NCBI RefSeq assembly: GCF_008056315.1 | Contig: NZ_VRKQ01000018.1 | Location: forward strand, 127,772 to 191,771 | From: Seonamhaeicola maritimus | GTDB taxonomy: Bacteria; Bacteroidota; Bacteroidia; Flavobacteriales; Flavobacteriaceae | Direction of reading: 5' to 3' | Length of the DNA: 64,000 bases | In this document: positions 27,135 to 34,758 of the stretch, one piece after another | Position numbering within the stretch: the stretch's first letter is position 1 | Layout: every line of letters begins with the position of its first letter | The notes under the pieces: model-generated | The model's input: the letters and a program-made list of their open reading frames with translations, nothing else | Databases searched by the model: none | What the model was told of the DNA's origin: nothing | Program-made: the position numbers and the translations under genes

Positions 27135-28952
27135 ATGTATAAAAATATCATCTTAGCGCTTTGCGTATTATGCGGGTTTTACTTAAAAGCCCAAGTAAAC
27201 CTCGATTCGCTCTATGCTGTTTGGCAAGATCAATCCCAATCTGATTTAATTAGATCTAAAGCATACTCTGACTATATCTGGGAAGGATTCCTTTTTACCC
27301 AACCAGACTCGGCATTTATTCTGGCAGAAGAATTGGTTTTGTTCGGATTCGATAACAATTCCCCCAAAGCCCAAGCTGGAGGATATACCCTCCAGGGTGT
27401 ATCATGGGCTAATCGAAGCGACTATTCCCAAACGCTAGACTATTACAAGCGAGCCTTGGAAATCTACGAACAAATTGGAAATCCAAGTGGCTTAGGCTTT
27501 GCCCTTAATAATGTAGGAACTATTTACGATAAACTAGGTGAATACCCTAAAGCGCTAGAATATTACAAACAAAGCCTTCAGATTAACGAGCAAATGGGTC
27601 TTAAGTATGAATCGGCAGTTACACTAAGTAATATTGGGACTATTTATATGGAACAAGGGGATTTTCCAAAAGCGTTGGACTATAATTTGAAAAGTCTAGA
27701 GTACAATAAACAAATAGGCTATAAAAATGAAACGGCAGTTGCACTCAGTAATATTGGAGAGATTTATATGAACCAAGGAGATTACACCAAAGCGATGGAT
27801 TATTACCTACAAAGCCTAGAGATTAACAAACAAATTGGGCAGCAACCTGGAATTGCTAGTTCCCTGACTAGTATTGGAGTGATTTACCAGAAACAAGGAG
27901 AATATGCCAAAGCCCTGAACTATTGCCATAGAGGTTATGACCTTTCCTTAAGCATTGAATCACTGGAAATACAGAAAGATGGATGCTCTTGCCTATATAA
28001 GACATACAAAGCTATGGGGGATGGTAACAAAGCGTTAAAACACTATGAGCTAGTCATTGTTCTTGAGGATAGTTTGCATGTCGAAGACATTTCGAAAAAA
28101 CTCCAGAAAATGGAATTTGAAAAAGTTATATTGAAAGATAGTATTGCCAATGTAGAAGAAACGCGTTTAATACAAGAAGTACATGAAGAAGAGATACGCC
28201 AAAAAGAAAAAACAAGAAACATAAGCCTAGGTGTTGGAGCGTTTTTTCTACTATTAGCTGGCAGTTTATACATTCGTTGGAATTATGTACGAAAATCAAA
28301 AGCTTCATTGCAAATTGAAAAAGACCGCTCAGAGGGTTTACTCCTTAATATCCTTCCGGAAGATATAGCCCAAGAACTTAAGGAAACAGGAAAAGCTGCC
28401 CCCAAAAAGTATGAGAGCGTATCGATACTTTTTACAGATTTTAAAGACTTCACAAAACTTGTGTCCTCGATTCCGGCTACAAGGCTTATTGTCGAGCTAA
28501 ATGAAATATTTAGTCGTTTTGATGATATTATAGAAGAAATTGGCATAGAAAAGATAGAAACAATAGGAGATGCCTATATGGCGGCAAGTGGCTTACCTCG
28601 AGAAAATTCTGATCATGCCCTTAGATGTGTTGAAGCCGCATTCCTTATGGTAGAGTTTCTTAAACAAAGAAATGAGAACAGCGAGATAAGTTGGAATATG
28701 AGGGTAGGAATAAATTCTGGGCCCGTTGTGGCAGGAGTTGTAGGTAAAAAAAAGTTTGCATATGATATATTTGGTGACTCTGTAAATACAGCCAGCCGAA
28801 TGGAAAGTAATGGACAAGTTGGTAAAGTAAACATCAGTCAAGCAACTTATGAACTTTTGAAAAATCACCAAGACTTTGCCTTTGAATATAGAGGCAAAAT
28901 TGAAGCAAAGGGCAAAGGTGAAATAGAGATGTATTTTGTCTCAAAGAAATAA
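27135..28952 (+). CDS. TPR-repeat membrane class III nucleotide cyclase
   Basis: A 605-aa signalling protein: signal peptide or helix (about 1-20), five to six TPR units with a 40-residue period (about 75-320, units such as IYMEQGDFPKALDYNLKSLE), a coiled coil, one transmembrane helix (about 363-382), then a class III cyclase domain (about 415-605). Both metal-binding Asp are present (FTDFKDFT; TIGDAYMAASG), as are the transition-state residues in NTASRME. Base-recognition positions are mixed: Glu in KIETIGD, as in guanylyl cyclases, with Asp in AYDIFGD, as in adenylyl cyclases, so cAMP or cGMP cannot be decided. The TPRs are strongly repetitive at DNA level (120-bp period). Crp-type proteins exist in the window but no link is shown. 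Confidence 0.9.
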   Translation: MYKNIILALCVLCGFYLKAQVNLDSLYAVWQDQSQSDLIRSKAYSDYIWEGFLFTQPDSAFILAEELVLFGFDNNSPKAQAGGYTLQGVSWANRSDYSQTLDYYKRALEIYEQIGNPSGLGFALNNVGTIYDKLGEYPKALEYYKQSLQINEQMGLKYESAVTLSNIGTIYMEQGDFPKALDYNLKSLEYNKQIGYKNETAVALSNIGEIYMNQGDYTKAMDYYLQSLEINKQIGQQPGIASSLTSIGVIYQKQGEYAKALNYCHRGYDLSLSIESLEIQKDGCSCLYKTYKAMGDGNKALKHYELVIVLEDSLHVEDISKKLQKMEFEKVILKDSIANVEETRLIQEVHEEEIRQKEKTRNISLGVGAFFLLLAGSLYIRWNYVRKSKASLQIEKDRSEGLLLNILPEDIAQELKETGKAAPKKYESVSILFTDFKDFTKLVSSIPATRLIVELNEIFSRFDDIIEEIGIEKIETIGDAYMAASGLPRENSDHALRCVEAAFLMVEFLKQRNENSEISWNMRVGINSGPVVAGVVGKKKFAYDIFGDSVNTASRMESNGQVGKVNISQATYELLKNHQDFAFEYRGKIEAKGKGEIEMYFVSKK

Positions 28953-29082
28953 ATAAAAAGAGGTATACTAAAAAGCTATAATCAATAGTGTTCTGAGAGA
29001 GGATACTGTTAATAGCTATACCGTTTAACTAACCTTCTCAAAAATTAATATAACTCTAGGCTAATACATAACTAGCAAATAG

Positions 29083-29241
29083 GTGCGTTGGGAATTAAAT
29101 GCTTCGACTGCGCTCACTGCAGACTAAATGATTGAGTTCTCGAATGGAGGAGGAAGTGAGTAGTGAAATATTTATATTCATGAGTTCAAAAATTTAAAAT
29201 AATAAACAACGAATAAAGCCTAACCTGATAGGGTAACGCCC
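29083..29241 (-). repeat. Interspersed repeat family, copy B
   Basis: Degenerate element in a 359-bp gene-free gap. Its left end GTGCGTTGGGAATT resembles the reversed left end of the family. It contains GGAGGAAGTGAGTAG (29149-29163), shared with copy C, and ends in AGCCTAAC, CTGATAGG, GTAACGCCC. The terminal hairpin uses ACC/GGT. It also carries CTTCGACTGCGCTCACTGC near the left side. The rest of the gap shows no gene. Confidence 0.55.
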
Positions 29242-29311
29242 AAAAAGCAGATAATAAAAAAATCTACACTTAATTTTACGAGGATTGGGTTTTATGGAGT
29301 TTACCCCCTGA

Positions 29312-29977
29312 TTATAGATTAACCAAATGAATAGTTAAAGCTATAGCATATATAATAATGCCTATTAGTATTGTTTTAGGAAATTTAGGAATTTGAATAG
29401 CCGATACATTTAAATAAACAATTATTATCACAAGAATATATAGAGCTTCGGGAAAAATATCTGAACTAAAAAAGCTTTCAATTAAAAAGAACAAAGAGAT
29501 AATAAGTCCATTATAATCTACGGCTAATCCTGTATAGGTCTTTCCGTTAGTAAGTCCATAAATATTAAAATAACTTAACCGAATAGCACAGGCAGCAATA
29601 ATAGCAAACGAACCTGGGATAAACCAGGGGTTGTAATTAGAATAACTTAATAGAATAATTGCTGGTAAAACCCCAAAACTAACCATATCAATTAAGGAAT
29701 CTAATTGACCTCCAAAAGCCCTATGAGCGTTTGTTCTATTCTTTAATTTACTTGCAACTAAGCCATCTAACCAGTCAAATACCACAGACCAAACACCAAA
29801 AACCACAGCTATATAAATTTTTCCTGTTATGGCAGCATAAATACCTAACAAAGCACTTAATAGCCCTAATAATGTAACCATATTGGGTAAATCTAAAATA
29901 AACCGGAACATGCTTAATTGACTTGTTGTGTCAACTTTTTTAGAACTGTGAGTCTCTTCGGTATTCATGTCTTCCAT
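29312..29977 (-). CDS. CDP-alcohol phosphatidyltransferase family protein
   Basis: A 221-aa membrane enzyme of the family that joins a CDP-activated head group or CDP-diacylglycerol to an alcohol. The signature is DWLDGLVAS ... GGQLDSLID; the four conserved Asp and the Gly are present, but the usual Arg of DGxxAR is Ser and the stretch before the second half is 12 residues instead of 8, so it is a divergent member. About six hydrophobic helices follow. Only 14 bp separate it from a LicC-like cytidylyltransferase on the same strand, suggesting that the pair makes a phospholipid head group (CDP-choline, CDP-ethanolamine or a phosphonate). The annotation PssA would be too specific. Confidence 0.82.
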   Translation of the reverse strand: MEDMNTEETHSSKKVDTTSQLSMFRFILDLPNMVTLLGLLSALLGIYAAITGKIYIAVVFGVWSVVFDWLDGLVASKLKNRTNAHRAFGGQLDSLIDMVSFGVLPAIILLSYSNYNPWFIPGSFAIIAACAIRLSYFNIYGLTNGKTYTGLAVDYNGLIISLFFLIESFFSSDIFPEALYILVIIIVYLNVSAIQIPKFPKTILIGIIIYAIALTIHLVNL

Positions 29978-29991
29978 TTATAATAGTACTA

Positions 29992-30801
29992 TTACCCAAT
30001 TGAATAGCTAGGTTCACTGTTATTAATTTCTACAATTAAACTCTTTATTGGAAATAACTTCATTGCTTCTGTTAAATCTTTTACAGTGTCTATTTCATAC
30101 CATGCTTTTTCATCAAAAAACACGGCATCAAAGGAAAGAAGATCTTCATCTACTAATTCGGAAAAAACAGTTTCATAATATCCATTTACTTTGTTCTCCT
30201 GAATATGTTTATCTAATCTTTCTGCAATGAGACTCCATGATGCTAAAGAAAAACTGTATATGTTAACGGTTTTGTATTTTGTAGCTGCTTTGCAAAAAGT
30301 AGTGTCTTTTTTAAAGCCTAATATTTTATTGTCCTTATTAATGGTTACAGTAGTTCCGTTCATCCAATCTTTAATTCCAGCTACCGCCATTCTATCAGGA
30401 TATATCATTTCACTTAAAAGTGAAGATTCAAAAACAAGGTCGCTTTCTATAAGAATAAAAGGCTCATCCATAATTTCTCTTGCCATCCACAGAGAATATA
30501 TATTATTGGTTGTTTTATAAAGCGGGCTATGTAAATACTCTATGGCAATAGTTTTATATGTGTGCCCAAGAAACTCCTCAATCGAACCATTTAAATGCCC
30601 TGTTACTATTACTAGCTTTTTTATTCCCTGTGAGGCTAAATTTTCGACAAGTCTGGCAAGTATTGAAACTTCATTAACAAGGGTTAAACATTTTGGAGAC
30701 TCTTTGGTAAGTGGCAAAAGTCTACTCCCGCTTCCGGCTGCTAATAATAATACTGTAGTGATACAGTTTTCAGCCTGAGTATTGCCCGAATTAAACTTCA
30801 T
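29992..30801 (-). CDS. LicC-like NTP-transferase (cytidylyltransferase)
   Basis: A 269-aa nucleotidyltransferase. N-terminal nucleotide loop VLLLAAGSGSRLLPLTKESP with the Lys of ESPKCL; the KTTNNIYSLWMAREIM block is characteristic of choline-phosphate or aminoethylphosphonate cytidylyltransferases (LicC/PntC type); the metal-binding Asp lies in ILIESDLVFE and a second acidic cluster in WYEIDTVKDL. Following gene: a CDP-alcohol phosphatidyltransferase. Likely reaction: CTP plus a phosphorylated amino-alcohol gives a CDP-head group. A sugar-phosphate substrate is a less likely alternative. No kinase or PEP mutase is adjacent. Confidence 0.8.
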   Translation of the reverse strand: MKFNSGNTQAENCITTVLLLAAGSGSRLLPLTKESPKCLTLVNEVSILARLVENLASQGIKKLVIVTGHLNGSIEEFLGHTYKTIAIEYLHSPLYKTTNNIYSLWMAREIMDEPFILIESDLVFESSLLSEMIYPDRMAVAGIKDWMNGTTVTINKDNKILGFKKDTTFCKAATKYKTVNIYSFSLASWSLIAERLDKHIQENKVNGYYETVFSELVDEDLLSFDAVFFDEKAWYEIDTVKDLTEAMKLFPIKSLIVEINNSEPSYSIG

Positions 30802-31126
30802 AAGCTTGTATAATTAAAATGATGAATAGCCCATAAGTTTTTATAAATTACCTATGTCTAATAAAATACTGTGTTTGGAGACTGGTTAATGATAACTCAA
30901 CTATAAGTATGAAGTCTGCTAATGAATAAAAAATTTGCTTTGGAAGCTCATCAACAAAAAAGATAGTGAATGATTGATATCATAAGGTATGTAATCCGTT
31001 TGTAAAGGTACGCGATATTACCTGCTTTAATGCCTAAGTTCATTTATATTTTGATTAGCAAGCAAAGAACTTCAAAATCTGAATAAAAAATATGCAGTTT
31101 TTAAATAACGTTGGTAAAGAAGTGAA
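30802..31126. other. Gene-free stretch upstream of the lipid cassette
   Basis: About 325 bp of AT-rich sequence between the cytidylyltransferase start and repeat copy C. It must contain the promoter of the leftward two-gene cassette, but no clear -7/-33 pair was found. No RNA gene seen. Confidence 0.5.
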
Positions 31127-31208
31127 CTAAGGAATGAATGGTATGTTTGAGCGCACCAACGCAGGAGGAAGCGAGTAGAGAAAGCTTGACCACTTTGTGG
31201 TAACTCCC
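31127..31208 (-). repeat. Interspersed repeat family, copy C
   Basis: Contains GGAGGAAGCGAGTAG (31164-31178), matching copy B with one change, and ends AGCTTGAC, CACTTTGTGG, TAACTCCC. The terminal hairpin is ACCAC/GTGGT (5 bp, TTT loop), different in sequence from the stems of copies A and B while the flanks are conserved. Left end CTAAGGAATGAATG is degenerate. It lies directly before the glnA terminator. Confidence 0.55.
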
Positions 31209-31224
31209 AAAAAAGTAGACGCAT

Positions 31225-31260
31225 AAAAAAAGCACTTACCAGTGGCAAGCGCTTTTTTTT
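31225..31260 (-). terminator. Rho-independent terminator of glnA
   Basis: Stem of about 15 bp (AAAAAGCGCTTGCC / GGTAAGTGCTTTTT on the minus strand, two G-U pairs) with a 3-nt loop and a following U-tract, 27 bp after the glutamine synthetase stop. Confidence 0.85.
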
Positions 31261-31286
31261 ATGAACAAAATCTATACTAAATCTTA

Positions 31287-32309
31287 TTAGATTTTAGCAG
31301 ATTTAACAGTTTTAATAATTCTTCCTGCAATCTTGTATGGGTCACCGTTAGATGCTGGTCTTCTATCTTCTAACCAACCTTTCCAACCTTTCTCAACAGT
31401 AATAATTGGAATACGGATTGAAGCTCCACGGTCTGAAATTCCATAAGAGAAATCTGTTATGGCTGCAGTTTCATGTAATCCAGTTAAACGTTGGTCGTTA
31501 AATTCACCGTAAACTTCAATGTGTTCTTTTACAACCGGACGGAAAGCTTCACAAATAGCTTCGTAAGTAGCTTTGTCTCCACATGTTCTTAATGTAGTGT
31601 TGGAGAAGTTTGCATGCATACCAGAACCATTCCAGTCCATATCTTTTCCTAGTGGTTTTGGATGATAATCAATATAGTAACCATACTTTTCAGTTAAACG
31701 GTCTAATAAATAACGTGCAATCCAAATTTCATCCCCAGCTTTTTTAGCTCCTTTGGCAAATAATTGGAATTCCCATTGTCCGCAAGCAACCTCTTGGTTA
31801 ATACCTTCAAAGTTTAATCCAGCATCAATACATAAGTTTGCGTGCTCTTCAACTAAAGATCTTCCGTGTGTGTTTTTTCCTCCAACAGAACAGTAATACA
31901 TTCCTTGAGGAGCAGGGTAACCACCAATTGGGAATCCTAAAGGAAGTTGGGTATGCGTATCCATTATAAAATACTCTTGCTCAAAACCAAACCAGAAATC
32001 GTTATCATCATCATCAATAGAAGCTCTACCATTAGATTCATGAGGCGTACCGTCTGCATTTAATACCTCAGTCATTACTAAGTATCCGTTAATTCTGTCT
32101 GGATCTGGATAAATAGCTACTGGTTTTAAGATACAGTCTGAAGAACCACCTTCAGCTTGTCTAGTAGATGAACCGTCAAAAGACCAGTTATCTAATTCTT
32201 CTAATGTTCCTTGAAAGTTCTCATGCTCTTCAACCTTAGTTTTACTTCTCAAGTTTTGAGTTGGCTTGTAACCATCTAACCAAAGGTATTCTAATTTAAT
32301 TTTTGCCAT
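31287..32309 (-). CDS. glnA: Glutamine synthetase, GSII type
   Basis: Makes glutamine from glutamate, ammonia and ATP in the cytoplasm. ATG 32309 gives the expected N-terminus MAKIKLEYLWLDGYKPTQ and 340 aa; an upstream ATG at 32348 would add 13 residues without family support. GSII (eukaryote-like) signatures: NWSFDGSSTRQAEGGSSDC, FGFEQEYFIMD, QVACGQWEFQLF and NGSGMHANFSN. Length fits GSII (about 340) and not GSI (about 470). It is divergent from a GSIII gene, so the cell encodes two unrelated-length glutamine synthetases side by side, a known Bacteroidota pattern. A clear terminator follows. Confidence 0.93.
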   Translation of the reverse strand: MAKIKLEYLWLDGYKPTQNLRSKTKVEEHENFQGTLEELDNWSFDGSSTRQAEGGSSDCILKPVAIYPDPDRINGYLVMTEVLNADGTPHESNGRASIDDDDNDFWFGFEQEYFIMDTHTQLPLGFPIGGYPAPQGMYYCSVGGKNTHGRSLVEEHANLCIDAGLNFEGINQEVACGQWEFQLFAKGAKKAGDEIWIARYLLDRLTEKYGYYIDYHPKPLGKDMDWNGSGMHANFSNTTLRTCGDKATYEAICEAFRPVVKEHIEVYGEFNDQRLTGLHETAAITDFSYGISDRGASIRIPIITVEKGWKGWLEDRRPASNGDPYKIAGRIIKTVKSAKI

Positions 32310-32499
32310 AATGAATATTTTATATTGAATTCTAAATTTTATCAGCACAAATATATATTTTTATATAAATACTTTAAATTATTAAGGGGTATTTTAGTAT
32401 TTAGCTATGTTATTTTTATTCATCCCCTATTTTTTTAGGGTATCTATTAAAAAAAGTATAGTTTTTTATATAAATATTGAAAAATTGTTAACGGGATTT

Positions 32500-32529
32500 T
32501 TTGTGGTTTAAGCACTATGGTTAATTTTG
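32500..32529 (+). promoter_or_regulatory. Promoter of the GSIII gene (TTTG / TAnnTTTG)
   Basis: TTTG at 32500-32503 and TAATTTTG at 32522-32529 are separated by 18 bp, close to the Bacteroidota sigma-ABfr consensus TTTG-N19-21-TAnnTTTG. The start codon lies 30 bp downstream of the -7 box. Confidence 0.6.
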
Positions 32530-32559
32530 TAATTCTAATTAAATCAATTTAATAAGTCA

Positions 32560-34746
32560 ATGCCTACATTAAGATTTCACGCCATAAAAGAATCATTAGC
32601 TCATAAGCCAATTATTATTGAAGAAAGTAAAAAGCGTTCTGAAATATTTGGGGAAAATGTGTTTAATGAAAACACCATGCGCCAGTATTTAACTAAGGAT
32701 GCTTTTGTTGGGGTTATGAACGCGGTACAGCACGGAACCAAGATTAATAGGAACATTGCTGATCAAGTTTCAGCTTCTATGAAAGATTGGGCATTGTCTA
32801 AAGGAGTAACGCATTATACACACTGGTTTCAACCTTTAACAGGAACTACAGCCGAAAAGCATGATGCTTTTTTTGAAACAGTTAGCGGAGGTATGGCTAT
32901 TGAAAAGTTTGATGGTGGACAGTTAGTGCAACAAGAACCAGATGCTTCTAGTTTTCCTAGTGGTGGTATTAGAAACACTTTTGAGGCTAGGGGATATACT
33001 GCTTGGGACCCAACGTCTCCAGCATTTATTTATGGGTCTACACTTTGTATACCAACTATTTTTGTGGCATACACCGGTGAAGCTTTAGATTATAAAACGC
33101 CATTATTAAGAGCGCTTCATGCTGTTGATGATGCCGCAACAGCTGTGTGCCGGTATTTTGATAAAAATGTAAAAAAAGTATCCTCTTCTTTAGGGTGGGA
33201 ACAGGAGTATTTCTTGGTTGATAAAATGTTAGCTGCCAGTAGACCAGACATCATTTTAACTGGTAGAACTTTATTGGGGCATTCCTCGGCAAAAGGTCAG
33301 CAATTAGATGATCACTATTTTGGAGCCATACCTAACAGAGCGCTTAATTTTATGCGTGATTTAGAGCATGAATGTATGCTTTTAGGCATTCCTGCTAAAA
33401 CAAGACATAATGAGGTGGCACCCAATCAGTTTGAATTAGCGCCTATTTATGAGGAAGCTAATTTAGCAGTAGATCATAATTCTTTATTGATGGATGTTAT
33501 AGGGCGTGTAGCATCTCGTCATAATTTTAAAGTTTTGCTCCACGAAAAACCATTTGCAGGAATCAATGGGTCTGGGAAACATAATAATTGGTCCCTTTCT
33601 ACAGATACCGGAGTTAATTTATTAGCTCCGGGGAAAACACCTATGAGTAGTCTTCAATTTTTAACTTTTTTTATAAATACTATTAAAGCGGTTCATACGC
33701 ATGAAGAATTGCTAAGAGCATCTGTGGCAACCGCAAGTAATGATCATAGGTTAGGAGCTAATGAAGCCCCTCCTGCTATCATTTCGGTGTTCATTGGAGA
33801 GCAATTAACTAAAGTTTTAGAAGAGTTAGAAGGTGTTACCAAAGGTAAATTATCACCTCAAGAAAAGACTGAATTAAAACTGAATGTAGTAGGTAAAATA
33901 CCAGATGTTTTATTAGATAATACAGATAGAAATAGAACATCTCCTTTTGCATTTACTGGTAATAAATTTGAATTTAGAGCGGTAGGTTCTACGGCTAATA
34001 GTGGTAACCCTATGACCATTTTAAATACAATTGTTGCAAAACAATTAAAAGATTTTAAGGTTGAAGTAGACAAGTTAATTGATGAAAAAGGCCTAAAGAA
34101 AGATGAGGCTGTTTTTAATATTTTAAGAGAGTATATTAAATCTTGTAAGCCTATATTATTCGACGGTAACGGTTATGGTGAAGTTTGGGAAAAGGAAGCA
34201 AAAAAACGTGGATTGAGTAATAATAAATCGACTCCAGAAGCCCTAAAAGCTAAAATTTCAAAACAAACCATCGATTTGTTTGAAGAAATGAATGTCATGA
34301 GCAAGATTGAGGTTGAAGCTCGTTATGAAATAGAGATTGAGGCGTACATAAAGCACATACAAATTGAAGGACGTGTTTTAGGTGATATTGCTAGAAATCA
34401 TATTGTGCCAACGGCAGTGAAATATCAAAATATTTTAGTAGAAAATGTAAAAGGTTTAAAAGAAATATTTGATGAAGATTTTAAGTCGATTTCAAAAGAG
34501 CAGATTAGTTTAATTGAGGAAATTTCAAATCATATTAAAGGAATTAATACCAATGTAACTAAACTGATTGATGAACGGAAGAAGGCTAATAAAATTGAAG
34601 ATATAGAAAAAAGAGCATCGGCCTATTGTGACCAAGTAAAGCCTTTGTTTGATGATATTCGTTACCATTGTGATAAACTTGAATTGATGGTTGATGATGA
34701 GATTTGGCCGTTGACTAAGTATAGAGAGTTGTTGTTTACAAGGTAG
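32560..34746 (+). CDS. glnN: Glutamine synthetase type III
   Basis: A 728-aa GSIII, the large dodecameric glutamine synthetase typical of Bacteroidota and cyanobacteria. Recognisable blocks: ENTMRQYLTKDAF at the N-terminus, HWFQPLTGTTAEKHDAF, QEPDASSFPSGGIRNTFEA, LGWEQEYFLVDK, HNEVAPNQFELAPIYEEAN (metal and glutamate binding) and NRTSPFAFTGNKFEFR. Length is normal for the family. It has its own promoter, divergent from the GSII gene; both probably respond to nitrogen supply, but no nitrogen-regulator site could be identified. The convergent downstream gene ends 12 bp away. Confidence 0.95.
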   Translation: MPTLRFHAIKESLAHKPIIIEESKKRSEIFGENVFNENTMRQYLTKDAFVGVMNAVQHGTKINRNIADQVSASMKDWALSKGVTHYTHWFQPLTGTTAEKHDAFFETVSGGMAIEKFDGGQLVQQEPDASSFPSGGIRNTFEARGYTAWDPTSPAFIYGSTLCIPTIFVAYTGEALDYKTPLLRALHAVDDAATAVCRYFDKNVKKVSSSLGWEQEYFLVDKMLAASRPDIILTGRTLLGHSSAKGQQLDDHYFGAIPNRALNFMRDLEHECMLLGIPAKTRHNEVAPNQFELAPIYEEANLAVDHNSLLMDVIGRVASRHNFKVLLHEKPFAGINGSGKHNNWSLSTDTGVNLLAPGKTPMSSLQFLTFFINTIKAVHTHEELLRASVATASNDHRLGANEAPPAIISVFIGEQLTKVLEELEGVTKGKLSPQEKTELKLNVVGKIPDVLLDNTDRNRTSPFAFTGNKFEFRAVGSTANSGNPMTILNTIVAKQLKDFKVEVDKLIDEKGLKKDEAVFNILREYIKSCKPILFDGNGYGEVWEKEAKKRGLSNNKSTPEALKAKISKQTIDLFEEMNVMSKIEVEARYEIEIEAYIKHIQIEGRVLGDIARNHIVPTAVKYQNILVENVKGLKEIFDEDFKSISKEQISLIEEISNHIKGINTNVTKLIDERKKANKIEDIEKRASAYCDQVKPLFDDIRYHCDKLELMVDDEIWPLTKYRELLFTR

Positions 34747-34758
34747 TTTGTTTTAGGA

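Noticed and set aside
27460-27900. Regular DNA repeats of about 120 bp, first considered as a CRISPR-like or satellite array
   Set aside because: The period equals 40 codons and translates to TPR units with diverged sequence; there are no spacers.
29101-29165. Possible tRNA remnant around TTCGACTGCGCTCACTGCAG and TTCTCGAATGG
   Set aside because: No cloverleaf can be drawn and no acceptor stem pairs; it fits the interspersed repeat family better.
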